From positions 38,420,198 through 38,484,197 of the forward strand of contig CM075937.1 of assembly GCA_038030265.1 (NCBI GenBank): a stretch of 64,000 nt of DNA. Direction: 5' to 3'. Below are positions 12,560-23,930 of this stretch, one piece after another. Source of the DNA: Corythucha ciliata. Its lineage: Eukaryota > Arthropoda > Insecta > Hemiptera > Tingidae. The translations under genes were made by a program, and so were the position numbers. The notes beneath the pieces are model-generated. The model had not been told where the DNA came from. It saw only the letters and a list, made by a program, of their open reading frames with translations, and did not search any database. How positions within the stretch are numbered: position 1 is the first letter of the stretch; every line of letters begins with the position of its first letter.

Positions 12560-13370
12560 TGGTAGTTGTATTCGGCCACAAAACTTACAATTTCATGGAT
12601 GTTTCCTGTTTCCTGTTCGTCAGACTTAGACCGCTGTCGCGCCCGGTTTCCGCTGCAATTTTTTAAAAAATCAACCTAAACTTTCAATCAATTTTTCGGG
12701 AATAAATACCTCAAACTTGCAATTTCGCGAAAATTAAGACCGGAAACTAAGCAATTTCGCGGATATTCGGGCCCCGAACTTGCAATTTCGCGGATATTCG
12801 GGCCCCGAACTTGCAATTTCGCGGATATTCGGGCCCCGAACTTGCAGTTTCGCTGCGGAATACCGGGAACTTGCAATATCTCGTATACTTAGCCAGTAAA
12901 CTTCCAATGTCGTGGATGTTTGCCTTTAAAATATTGCGACTATTCGTCAAGTTTTGAGAAGTGTCAAGAGCCCCCCCCCCTGCCCCCCTGGGATTTACGG
13001 CCTTTAAAAAAAGCTCTGAAACTTTCAATTTCGCTGAAGACGTGAAACTCACAGTTTCGCGATTATTCAGCCTATAAAATTCCAATTTCGCGGGTATTTT
13101 CTTTCAAAATGCTTCAATTTTGTGGCTATTCGCATTAGATGACTTTGGTCATAGCCAAGAGTCATGGCCGGGTCGAAGGGGTTCCGTGGCTACTAGGGAA
13201 GATCCCAGAATCTACTAGTAATTTCGCGAAAATAAAAACCACAAACTGGCAATTCCGCCGATTTTTAGCTCCGAGTGGTGTAATTTCATGGCTATATTGT
13301 CAGACTCTGGTTGATGTCGCGGCTGCAGCTTAGCTATGAATTAGCGCTTCTGAATTGCATGCGTGAATTA
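12560..13370 (+). repeat. Minisatellite family E array
   Basis: Units carry GAACTTGCAATTTCGCGGAT followed by ATTCGGGCCCC. The edges are degenerate and the centre is near-perfect (see the 31-bp tandem block). A C-run occurs at 12,970. Confidence 0.8.
12755..12850 (+). repeat. Near-perfect 31-bp tandem triplication
   Basis: The 31-bp unit from GGATATTCGGGCCCCGAACT to the end of TGCAATTTCGC is repeated about three times in a row without visible change. This is unlike every other array segment here and implies a recent duplication inside an old array. Confidence 0.85.
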
Positions 13371-13379
13371 GCGATTTTT

Positions 13380-15475
13380 TAAACTTTCGGAGTTGTGATG
13401 GGGGAACTGACGCTGTTTAGATTTCAGCCAGTCAGATATTAAGTGGGTAATTCATGTATACAAATAAAACTTCAAGTTTCTGTTAATATTACGCGAATTG
13501 AGGTTTCATCATTTCAGCTCCAATGCATTACACCACCACAGCTAGTATGGAAACTAAACGAGTGCTATTAATCAATCTAAAGGATGCATTCAAAAGCCGC
13601 TTGATACACCTCTTTAAGCCCTTCAGCTCTCTCAAAAGGGGGAAAACAGAGAAACGTCTCGTTTTCATCCATTTGGAATTAGATCAAGATCCGTCGAGAT
13701 ATCCGCACGGATAAAAGGATGAGAAAGCCCCGACCCCCAACCTCACTTTACTAAAGTTTAAGTTTCATGCTTACTTCGCTTACCCCTATACCGACCCCCT
13801 TGGCATTATGCGTTGCGCCGTTCCTGCATTTAAATTAGACGGTGTGAAGACTCAGTATAAGTTTAACGTCTGGCCGAAATTAAATCTTATGCACGCAACA
13901 TGATTTCCGTGATAGTTAGATGTTCTTATAATTTTTTTCAAAATGAAAGGGACAAACGCGAAACAATGGACCTCCCTCCCCCCTCCAATAACTGTGCTCT
14001 CGCAATATTCTGAATTAACCCACCACCGCCGTCCTGTGTGATTAATTCCAACTGGCCTTCTTCAGGAAATGAAGAAGTAGAAGAAGAAAAAAGCCAAAAC
14101 CCTAAAAATAAAATATTAACCAAGTTGTACGGCTTAAAAACTAATAATATTAATCATTCCGACTGTATTACAACAATTTTAACTTTCAATCGGGATGTAC
14201 ATTATAACTATGTGACCTTCCCGCGCGTGTCCTCGAGACGTTCCGCGCATCAAACTCTTCAAAAAAACCGCGGACCTCTTTCTTGCCACAAAAATAATTA
14301 AGATGCCCCCCCCTCGCCCCTGCCGACTATTCAACAAAACTGCCATTTTCTTCAATGTACACAAACCCTCGGCGCGTCTTTTGAGCAATTTGAAAGTAAT
14401 TATTTTTTCATTACCAAACGTTCCAGTGGTCGCGGACCGGAGGAAGCGAGTCTCTTGATGCATCGAATGCACGAAAGATAAAATAATCTTTAAAACTCAA
14501 CGAGCTGTATGTATTTTTTTTTGTTTTTAACTTCAATTATACGATGAAGATTTTCTTCTTCCGTTTCATGTTTTTCAAGACGTCTGGAAATGATAACATT
14601 ATTTGATGCTAAGTCGGTGGATAGGGAGAGCGGGTGAATAAAAAATTACAAGATAGCGTCCTTTAAAAAAAATTATCTTTCAATTCTTCCACTCGCAATC
14701 AAACGTCGCGTCGTTTTTTTTTTTAATGTATAAATTTAAACCTCAGACTAATAACTTTTTAAGACAATCTTTTATAACTAAGCCACCGTCTGGGGGAAGT
14801 ACCTAAAAAAAAATGAATGGCAAACCTAGACCCATCCCCCTTCCCGCCATCGCTTTCCACTCGCCATCGTCAAGCCAGCTAAAATGACGGGACAATGCAT
14901 ATTTTTTTTTGCGTCTTAGAAGGGGAAAAGGTACTTTCCTTTTAACCTCCGGCTAAAAATTTGCATAGTAATTGTTGTAACTCTCATAAATAATGCATGA
15001 CTCCCGCTATATAATGGGCAAGGAGAGCCAGGGCTCGAAGGAAAAGGAGAAGAAGACAAAAAAAAGTAGGTACAATTAAACTAAAAAACCCGAATCTTCT
15101 TTTAATTTTCTTTTTAAATAAAGCGGGGGGGGGGGGGTCTTTTCTAAAAATAAAAAGGCTGACGGCTATTTTCAATGGAAACATTTGGAACAGAAACGAA
15201 GTACAAGCTAAGTACTTGAAAGTTGGCGTGAGTCGATGCGGCCTGGGGGGGGGGGGGACCTTTTCACTCTTCCGAAAACTGTCTTATACGGTTTACTGTC
15301 TATACAATTTAGTGAGTTTATAAGTTTCTTTATAAGTTTCTGGTCTTTAATTTTTGCGAAAGTTAGTTCTAAGGTTTTTTTCAAGTGGTCACGGAACAAC
15401 GGCGTCGATCTCCCCCCCTCCCTAGTGGCTGCACGTGAAATTCCCCCTCCGCATTAATCGACTGTGGAAGGAAAA
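13380..15475. other. Unique spacer without a recognised gene
   Basis: The region holds a weak open frame at 13,523-13,714 (63 codons) preceded by TTTCATCATTTCAG, an acceptor-like sequence, but no protein family is recognised. G-homopolymers of 12 or more bases lie at 15,125 and 15,246. Nothing else is supported. Confidence 0.4.
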
Positions 15476-15479
15476 GTAA

Positions 15480-15785
15480 AAATTGCTTTTTGTGAGCGAA
15501 ATTGCTTGATTAGTGGAGACAAACCCATGGAATCACTTTTACAATGAGCAAAACCCGCTGATTTTTTTTTTTTTTTTTTTTTTTAGTGACCGAAACCGAA
15601 ATTGCTTTCCTAGCGAGCGAAATTTCTTTTATAGTGCCTACAATTATTGATTTTTTTAGCAAGCGAAACCAACAAAATTGGTTTTACAGGCGACACCGAC
15701 GAAATTGCTTTGTGTGCGAGCAAAACCCCGACATTGCTTTTTTTAGTCATCAAAACCAGCAAAGTTGATTTTTCAGAGAGGTTTA
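15480..15785 (+). repeat. F-type minisatellite array with a poly(T) expansion
   Basis: Units of GAGCGAAACCGACGAAATTG followed by CTTTTTTAGT recur. The T-run inside one unit has expanded to 23 bases (15,562-15,584). Confidence 0.7.
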
Positions 15786-15793
15786 CTAGTGGA

Positions 15794-16085
15794 ATAATAA
15801 TAATAATAATAATAATAAACTGATTTATTGTAGAGACCCAAACGGGCATTACAACGTCAAGTGGCAAAATTTAAAGTCACAGAGGCAGAGTCTTCCAAGA
15901 GCAGAGAGCGTCCTTCACCTCATTCACGGAGTAGCATGCCTTTGCAAGAAACAGCCCTTTAAGCTTCCTGTTGAATGCTTTCGGAGGCTGCTGCGCTACT
16001 GATCCAGGCAGCATGTTATAGAGATCACTCCCAAGTTGGTGAAAGCTCTTATTAGTGAGTCTCAAACGGGTCCTATCTAACGGGT
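15794..16085 (-). mobile_element. 5'-truncated non-LTR retrotransposon 3' end (CR1/L2-like)
   Basis: On the minus strand an open stretch at 16,085-15,880 encodes a segment with SFHQLGSDLYNMLPGSV and KAFNRKLKGLF. This resembles the extreme C-terminus of CR1/L2-type reverse transcriptases, where an S-F-x-x-x-G-x-x-L-[YF]-N-x-L-P block is followed by F-[KN]-R-K-L. After the stop codon comes a short 3' UTR with AATAAA and then a terminal (ATT)n microsatellite of about eight units, typical of such elements. Everything upstream (endonuclease, reverse transcriptase core) is missing, consistent with 5' truncation on insertion. The clade call is by motif memory only. Confidence 0.6.
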
Positions 16086-16370
16086 AATAGCTTTTTCAGA
16101 GCGGAAAATCCGCGAATTACTTAAGCGCTCATGGCCCAATTTTATTGATTCAATCAAATTGAAACGTGTGTAATCGTTTATTTACAATTAATCTTGCTCC
16201 ATCAAATTTCTATAATAAACGTGATGAGCTGAGCCATTCAATGAAATGTCTTCCATCATTTTGAGCAATGAGATTGAACCGTGTAAACGCTTCTTTATAT
16301 GTATGTACAGTGAGTCCCCCCCAGTGCCATTATCTCCTGACGACTTGCTCACTGTAGCCAAATTGCTTTT
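16086..16370. other. Spacer between the CR1-like fragment and array G
   Basis: No further reverse-transcriptase homology could be seen in any frame. One 69-codon minus-strand frame is not recognised. Confidence 0.35.
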
Positions 16371-17021
16371 TGTGAGCAAAACCCCACGATATAGCATTTT
16401 TTAGTGAGCGATATAGATGAAATTGAGGAAAAACGCCCATCCCTATCGAGAGAAACAGCCGCAAAATTACACCATTAGGCATTCGGAGCCAAATATCCGC
16501 AAAATTGTAAGTTACGGATCCAAATTACCGGGAATTTGCAAGTTTCGGGGCTTTTTTTTTTCTTCTCAAGTGATCGTGGAGCCTGTGCTATAGCCTCCCT
16601 GACGAAAAACCGTAAAATTGCAACATTTTGGAGGCAAATATCAGTGAAATTTGAAGCTTGCTGTCAGAAATTCACCATATTGCTCGCGTATCACGTCTTA
16701 ATTTCGCGAATTTGAAAGTTTCGGGAATTTTTTTTTTAGTGGCCGTGGTTGGCGCTCAAAGCCTGGCAAATATAGCTGCAACATTACAACTCTTGGAGCC
16801 AAAAAACTGTGAAATTGAAATTTCTGGTTTCCAGTCTTTGATTTTGCGAATTTGAAAGTTTCTCCAAATTCGCGAAATTGAAGACGTTAAGCGCCAAGCA
16901 TTGAGTTTGCAAGTTCGGCCTTTAATTAAGCGAAATTAGTTAGTTTAGAAATTTAATAGTTTTCTGATTGAACATCCGCGAATTTTCAAATTTCTGGCGC
17001 AAATGAAAGTTTAGGGTCTTA

Positions 17022-17159
17022 TGCCCGTATTTATGAACGTTCCTTGACATTAAGGAACCCTTGAAATTCATTAAAACAGATGTTTTTATTGTGATCAAAA
17101 CTGTTCTCAACGGTTCCTTGACTCGAGGAAGCTTTAAGGAACGTTCATAAATACGGCCC
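17022..17159. mobile_element. 138-bp Harbinger-type MITE
   Basis: The ends form an inverted repeat of about 22 bp around CCGTATTTATGAACGTTCCT, and the element is flanked by TTA on both sides (17,019-17,021 and 17,160-17,162), the 3-bp target duplication of PIF/Harbinger elements. The outermost bases (GGGCCGTATT on the right end) match the ends of the 2.1-kb element at 60,106-62,194 except that TCAGAAAC there is TATGAAC here. The two are probably members of related families. The interior is non-coding. Confidence 0.75.
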
Positions 17160-17983
17160 TTAATGTCAGCAAAATTGTAAGTTATGGGTGTTAATTTCGT
17201 ATAAATTGCCAGTTTCGGGGTCTAAATATTCGTGAAATTGAATGTTTGTAATTGGCCGCGGACGGCCGGGGGCGTAGTGTGACGTCTAAGGCTGACAAGG
17301 CTCCCTTCACCCCTCCCTGGCAATATCGCAACATTTGGCTTCACCAGTGGCAGAAAATTTGCGACATTGCGAGTCTCACGTCTTAATTTGAGTGAGTTTC
17401 GGCAATTTTTACATCCGTGCTCCCTTTTAGGCAAAGGAAGTAGGGTGTTTTTTTGTTTTAAAGTAGCTTTGGACCCTGGGCTATCCCTCGACCCGACTGC
17501 GCCAATACTCTGACGAATAGCCGTGTGGTTGCAACAGTTAGAGATACATATTTGTACGTGAGCTTGCAATATCGGGTTCTTTGTGCGAAATAAGTTTACG
17601 AAATTTGAAAGTTTCGGGACTCAATTTAATTTAAGCGATTAAAAATTTAAGACCTAAGTTTAAGCAAAATTGCCAGTTTTGGGACCTTTTTCGTGGCGGT
17701 CGATCCAACAGGCTAGCTGGCTCCAACGAGCCCCGAGCCTGAAGAATAGACAGAAAATTGAAAGCTCTATGGCCGAATATTCACGGCATTGCGACTTTCA
17801 GGTCTGACGTGAATTCCTTCAAAAATGATAGTTGCCCCTCTGTCACTATCCGGTGCGTACATAGTTGAAACGAATACGCTCGAGAGCTCAGGGGAATGCG
17901 AAAAGCTTCCCACCCTGATGTCAAGAGCTCAGGGCCCTTTGCTAGCCCTCGCGGGGCCACTAGAGGCAAGCACTATTGCGGGG

Positions 17984-18020
17984 GCATGGGCGTAGCTAGA
18001 TCCAGACAGAAGGGTGCAAC
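17984..18020 (+). repeat. Conserved boundary motif (copy 3)
   Basis: GGGGGCATGGGCGTAGCTAG followed by ATCCAGACAGAAGGGTG belongs to the motif family found at array edges. Here it interrupts array G. Confidence 0.5.
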
Positions 18021-18724
18021 AGCTTTTCTCTCTGTGCGAACTTGTCTCTCTCAACAGTGAACGCGTCGGAGGGGGGGGGGGAGTCACGTGTTTCATCAAG
18101 TTTAGCTAGGATCCTCTCAGGGCCGGCTGGGCTAGGGGTAGGGCGGCCACTAAAAGAAAGGTCCCGAAACTTGAAATGTCTTCAAAATGAAGACTTTAAA
18201 ATTCCAATTTCACTGAAATTAAGACCCGGAACAGTCCGTGGAAATTCGCAAAGATTTGATCGCTGTTGACCACAAAGCTGGCAATTTTAGTTAAATGAAA
18301 AATTAGGACCCTAAACTTGCAGTTTCGCAGAAATTAAGACCCGAAAATGTTTATTTTGGGGATATTCGGCCAGATATTCACTGATATTTAGTTCCAAATG
18401 GTGTAATTTTGCGGTTATTCATCCGCTGACTGGGGGGCGGCCAATAAAGAAGAAAATGCCCCGAAGATGCAAAGTCGAGGAAATTGAGAATTCAAACTTG
18501 TATAATTCCGTAATAGCAACTTCTCAAATGTTTTAGCTCTAAATGTTGCAATTACACAGTTATCCGTCAGGGTGTGACCGCGGAAAGGACAGATTCGGGT
18601 CTTAGTTTCAGCGACCAAATAGCTATAGTTACGGGCGGCAAAATTGACAGTTTTCCTCCAAATAAAAACAGAATTCGATTGTTTAAAAGTGGCTGATTCG
18701 GAGTTACAATTAAAATACGAGGCC

Positions 18725-19310
18725 AAAAATGAGGAAAAAACCGGTAAAAAGTCCTAATTCGTGGCTAAAAATAAGAAAAATTGCTACTTCGCGGCTTGTA
18801 TAATGAGGAAAAGCTCTTTGGGCTAAAATAGCCAGAATGCGTGACTGAAATTAAGGAAAACAATTATTTGCGGATGAAATTAGAAAAAATGAAAGATGTA
18901 AATGCCCGGCTAAAATTGAGAGGAAACACGAAATATTGTCTAAAATTGATAAAAAGGGCTAATTAACGGCAAAATCGTGAGAAATTCCTCATTCACAGCA
19001 ATGAAATTGCAAGTGGTCATGCACAGCAGAATGTATAAAAACGTCCATTCCCGGTTTTTGGAGGAATCTTGATAAAATGGACAAAAAATGAAATCCATGG
19101 CTACAAGTCGCCGAATTCACGGCTAAAATTGAGAAAAGGGGCAATAACAAAGGGCTAAAATTGAGATAAAGCACCCAATCAGCACAGATATGTTTCAATT
19201 GGTTATTATTACATTGAAACATCATCAAAGAATTGAGTCGCCAGCAAAACGTGCGGATTCTGGGGTGAAATACACGATTTATAGTCAAAATTATCAGATT
19301 TTATTGGCTA
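18725..19310 (+). repeat. D-type array, plus orientation
   Basis: Units such as CTAATTCGTGGCTAAAAATA followed by AGAAAAATTGC follow directly after array G. It meets the reverse-complement array at about 19,320. Confidence 0.75.
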
Positions 19311-19324
19311 AATTCCTAGAATTT

Positions 19325-20460
19325 AGCATTAAATAAGCGGTTTTTTTTCCATTTTAGCTGCGAAACAGTCGTTTTTCTAAACCGTTCTAGCCATCAATTG
19401 TAGCTTTTCTCAATTTAAGTCACGAGGTTTCCTAAAGAATCCGCGAATTAGCGTTTCCTCAATTTGCGAATGACTGCTCTTTCTCAATTTTATCCACTAA
19501 TTAGTAGTTTTTCTCAATTGGCGTTTTCTCCATATGAATTAGCGTTTTTTTTTTTTTTCATTTTAGCTGCGAATTCGCCTTTTTCTCTATTTTACCCGCG
19601 AATTCGCTTTCCCCCCCTCTATTTCACCTGCGAATTTGCGCTTATTATCAATTTTAGCAGGGCATTTTCTCAGCAATTCTATCTGCGAATTAGAATTTTT
19701 CTCGACTAATTTTTCTCTTTAATTTTACCCACGAATTTCAGCTGCAAAGTACCAATTTCAGCTGTGAACTATTTATGAATTTTTATTGCCATAAATTGTA
19801 CCGGTACATGTCAATTTTAGCCGCGAATCAGCGCTTTTTCTAATTGTAGCGTTGAAAGTACACATTTTCTCGATTCTCCGGCGATAACAGCGAGTCAGCT
19901 ATTTTTTAGCGTTACGAGTGAAAAAAGTTGTATTTCCCTCGGTGTAACCTCCCTGCAAAAGTAGAACTTTGCTTCTCAAGAGAGGAAAAATATTTTCCCT
20001 CACTGCAGTGAGGATAAGTTGAAAAGTCGGGCTAAACAGCTGTGATTCTTCACTCTTAATTAACCTTGGGGAAGTTAGCATAATGGGAACCTCTCTCGTT
20101 TTGTGCCTCGGCCGGCGCTTCGTGAGTTTACGACAACTCGAGGGTAAAGTTCCACTTTCTTCTCTCGTTGTCAAATGTACAGTTTCACGTCCTAACTATA
20201 GCCTAAAATATCCTTATTTATAATCTTCAGGATTTCGCCCTGAAGCGCGTTCCGCATTCTTTTTTTTGCAGAGAATTATAGTTTTTCTCCATTTTAGTGA
20301 CGAACTACGTATTTCTCCTTAGTAGTGAATTAGCAGTTTTATCTATAGATGCCAATTTCACCAGCAAATTAGCGTTTTTCTTCATTTCAGCAGTGAATTA
20401 GCGTTTATCTGATGCGAAAGAGCGATCTTTCTTCATTTCACCCGTAAATTAATTTTGCGC
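19325..20460 (-). repeat. D-type array, minus orientation
   Basis: Units such as GCGAATTAGCGTTTTTCTCA followed by ATTTTAGCT are the reverse complement of the array immediately before it, so the two arrays face each other across a short junction. A unique insert of about 300 bp lies at 19,900-20,200. Confidence 0.8.
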
Positions 20461-20464
20461 ACTA

Positions 20465-21600
20465 TTACGACTTTCCTTTTAATATTATCCCGCTTTCGGA
20501 AGTCATACGCAATTCACCTGTTTTGAACGACAAACGAACAAACCTTGAAACTTGCTGTTATTTCGAAATTCTTCATTCAACCGTGAGTTCCGTTGCATTG
20601 TTTGTCAAGTAGAGATCAACTGATTTCATCGAGTTTCTTGGAAGTGATTAATGAAAACATGTTATTACTGTAGCACTATTCTGCGCAATAAGGCAATATG
20701 GAACGGACCTGTAGTTTGAATAATCAGACAGAGAGAGGTGTTGGTTCCATTGAAAATTACCAAACGGAACTAATTTTTTTTTTTTTTTTACTATTTCAAG
20801 TTTTCTGCCAAACTTGAACGTACTACGTTGAACGTCACAAATGAATATTCATAGGTGCATGAGTTGTTGATTTTTTCCCCCTAGACTTTTTTTTTTTAAT
20901 TCAAACAAAGGAATTCCGGTGATTGTTACAGTTGTACACGTGCTAAAACGTGCAAATAAATACAGGTCGCGCTATATAGGCTGGGTGTTGAAGAGCCTCA
21001 AGGTCAGGGCCAAATATTGGTGAAGGGGAACAGGCTGACCCCTTAATCACACTCGGGAAACGCCTGCAGTCGTTGGTTTCTGTGAGTGAGTGTTCGGGTG
21101 AGAGGGTTGTGTTAAGGGTATCATCAATTTAAATAAATAAATAATATAATGCCTCGTCATCGAACTGGTCACACTCGATTCATTAAAAATCGCTACCTCT
21201 CTCTTCTCTCACGAGAGGATAGAAACGCATATAAAACTTGGGTGGTCCCCTTGTTCACTCTGTTGCACACACTATCGTTGTACGTCCAACTCCATGATAT
21301 AAAGCTGAAAGGCAAACAAGGGCAGTTCCACACTTTTAGGCCACAAATGCCTATCTGTACAATGGTATTAACTTCCTGAAGATAATGAATATTCGCTTCA
21401 TCAAGCCAGTGATATATAAATGCATTATATGCGTTCAAAAGTTCAAAACGGTGATATCGACCGCTGGTATATATTAATTCATGACTTAAAACGAATAAAA
21501 CTAGGCAATCAAGTCTAATTTCAAGACCTGAATAGCCCTCTCGATGGTTTCGCCATCAGCGCGGGTTCCCCTAAACAAGGAAGTCTGTGTTCGAAACCAG
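20465..21600. other. Unique spacer without a recognised gene
   Basis: The region holds a T-run near 20,776, an (AAAT)n-like tract at 21,132-21,145 and an open frame of 76 codons at 21,149-21,379 that I do not recognise. The (AAAT)n tract after a less A/T-rich stretch could be the 3' end of a truncated retrotransposon, but no coding homology supports that. Confidence 0.35.
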
Positions 21601-22160
21601 CTACACTAGGAATCCGTCAATATTCGCCCTTCAAACTGGCTGATTTGCCTTTAAAACTAAATATTTTGCCCCTAAAACAAAAAAATTAAGATATTCCGCC
21701 CAAAAAACAGAATTTCCACGGAAAAAATGACTTCTTTCGCAAAGTCACTTCACGGTTTAAATTTAGAAAAACGTTAATTTGTGGTTAAAATTGAGAAAAA
21801 GCGCTCATTAACAGCGAAAAAAAAACGAAAAATCGCGGCTGAAATTAGGACAAAGTGTTAATTAGCGGCTAAAATTGAGAAAAAGTTCTAATTCAAGGCT
21901 AAAAGTGAAATCGTGGATAAAAAAAAAAAATGAGAAAAAGTGCTAATTCCACAGCTTAAATTGACGATAAAAAAATTTGGCAGTATTCTGAAATTTTTTT
22001 TCGCGAAATTTCTTTATGTTCCGTTTTTTTTAAATTTTTATTTATTATTATTATTATTTTTTTATATGTCGTGAAATCACGGGGTAGGACGCCTCTTACG
22101 ACAGCATCCTGACGAACAACCGCAAAATTGCAACATTTTGCAGGCAAATATTAGCGAATT
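21600..22160 (+). repeat. Mixed D- and E-type repeat patch
   Basis: Units CGCGGCTGAAATTAGGACAA and CTAATTCAAGGCTAAAAGTG recur, ending with a G-run at 22,164. Confidence 0.6.
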
Positions 22161-22175
22161 AGGGGGGGGGGGGAG

Positions 22176-23930
22176 GTTTGCCGTGGATTGCTAGCTCGTG
22201 GGGCTTTATTTTAGCAAAAACTGCAAGCTCCAGATCTTTAATTTATTCCAACGTTTTAGGATTTTGTTGTTTTTTTAGTGACCGCGGAACCCTGCAGGCG
22301 CTAGCCAGCCACGACTGCGCCATTACGGGTAACCGCAGAGTCGCGACATTTTTGAAGCAGTTATCCCCGAATATGGAAGCTTCCAAGCTGATAACGGTTT
22401 AATTTAAACGAAATTGCGAGTTTGAGACCGATTTTTTTGTTCATTGAGGATGGCCGGCCCCAGACTGCGCCCAAGCCGTGCAGTTACATCAACATTAAGC
22501 GCTAAATATTGAGTTTGTACGATCGGGCCCTGCACTGAGCGAAATTGAACAAGTTTTCTGGCCGGATATATCCGTGGTATATCCGAGAGATTCGGGTCTA
22601 TGCGTCTTAATTTTGGTAAAATTGAAAGTTCAGGGTTTTAATTAAAACAAAATTACACCTTTGGGACCATGTTGTCGAAGCAAGTCGGCCTCAAGAGTGC
22701 CTAATAGACTGACGGTTACCAACGAAATTGGAAGTCTCTTGGCCGATTGTCCGCGAAAATGCAAGTTTTCGGTCTTAATGTCAGCAAAATTGCAAGTTTG
22801 AAGCTAAATAAACACAACTAATTGAAAATTTGTGACTGACGTGGCTAAAATACGCCATACTCCCGGCCAAATGGCAAACATTTACAGGTGTGCAACACTT
22901 ACTGAATATTCACATTTCGAGTTTCACGCCTCAACTTCTTAGGCCATTTTCACCAACAAAATTGATCTTGTTTAAAGTTGATCGTGATTAGTTGCCAATA
23001 GCGACCCATATGAATTCTGATACAAGTGTTTTCATTATAATCGTGATTAGTTGTTGATCTTGGTTTAAGAAGTTGGTGAAATCGGGCATGAATCTCTTAA
23101 TTTCTGAGTCTTAATCGCAAGTTTCGGGGGGTGGGGTGGGGGTTTATTTCTTTCTTTTTTCTAAGCATCGCTTGTAGTTAACAACATTTTGAGATAAATA
23201 TTCGTGAGTTGGCAATTTCGGGTCCTTCGAGTGAATCGGCAAGCTTCCTGGCTGGGAATATCCGCAAAATAAGAAAGTTGCGTGTCTTAGTTTAAGCAAA
23301 ATTGCAAATTTTTGGGGCCTTTTTCGTGGCGGTGGGTCCAACAGGCTAGCCGACATTCAAACAGAGCCCGGAGTCTGATGACGAATGCACGCAGGAAATT
23401 GGAATGTTAGTGTCCGAATATCAGCGGCAATGCGACTTTCGGGTCTTGATTCCTGAGAAAATATGCAATTTTAGGGTCTAAATTTTTAATATCAGCAAAA
23501 TTGCTAGTTTCACAGTTTTTTTTGTGGCGTGCGAAATTCAGCCTATGTCTGAAGTTGGAAGTTTCCTGGCTGATTATCCTCTAAATGGACATTTTCGGCT
23601 CTTAATTGTAGTGAAACTGCCAGTTCAAGGTCTTGGTTCAAGTAAAATTGTCAGTCTCGGGCCCTTTTTTTGTGGTTGCGGTACCCATGGACATAGCCGC
23701 CACCACAAAACCTGATGAATACCCAAGAGATTGAAAGTTTTCGGGCTAAAGAAATATCCACGCGATTGCAAGATTCGCGTCTTAAGTAGTTATTTTTGAA
23801 TTTCTGATTCGCTAGTTTCGGGACCCGTTTTTTAGTGGTCGCCGAACGGCACTGGCTCGACCGGATGATTACGCTCGAGGGCTGAGGGGAATGTGAAAAG
23901 CTGCCCACCCTTCTGGCTTGATATGAAAAA
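22176..23930 (+). repeat. Minisatellite family G with higher-order structure (second block)
   Basis: The same unit types as at 16.4-18.7 kb occur, with GC-rich inserts near 22,280, 22,450, 23,330, 23,520 and 23,680. The insert at 23,316-23,400 (TTTTTCGTGGCGGTGGGTCC then AACAGGCTAGCCGAC) is a close relative of the one at 17,683-17,760. The block ends with CGAGGGCTGAGGGGAATG, which also occurs at 17,880 in the first block. Confidence 0.8.
22942..23087. mobile_element. Probable 146-bp TIR element (MITE)
   Basis: The ends are GGCCATTTTCACCAAC and, inverted, GCCCGATTTCACCAAC, giving an imperfect 16-bp TIR. The interior holds two direct copies of GATCGTGATTAGTTG-like sequence and no coding capacity. 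It interrupts array G. I could not settle a target-site duplication. Confidence 0.5.

Larger units (their letters stand above)
16370..18720 (+). repeat. Minisatellite family G with higher-order structure (first block)
   Basis: Units of 30-35 bp such as CCGCAAAATTGCAACATTTT followed by GGAGGCAAATAT, and GAAATTGCAAGTTTCGGG, alternate. Every few hundred bases a GC-rich insert of the type GTGGCCGCGGA...GCTAGCC...GACGAATANCCG interrupts (near 16,570, 16,740, 17,260, 17,470, 17,690, 18,120 and 18,425). A small TIR element sits inside at 17,022-17,159. Confidence 0.8.

Noticed and set aside
20920..21150. Possible 3' end of a truncated non-LTR element before (AAAT)n
   Set aside because: Only the tract itself suggests this. 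I saw no reverse-transcriptase or endonuclease block upstream.
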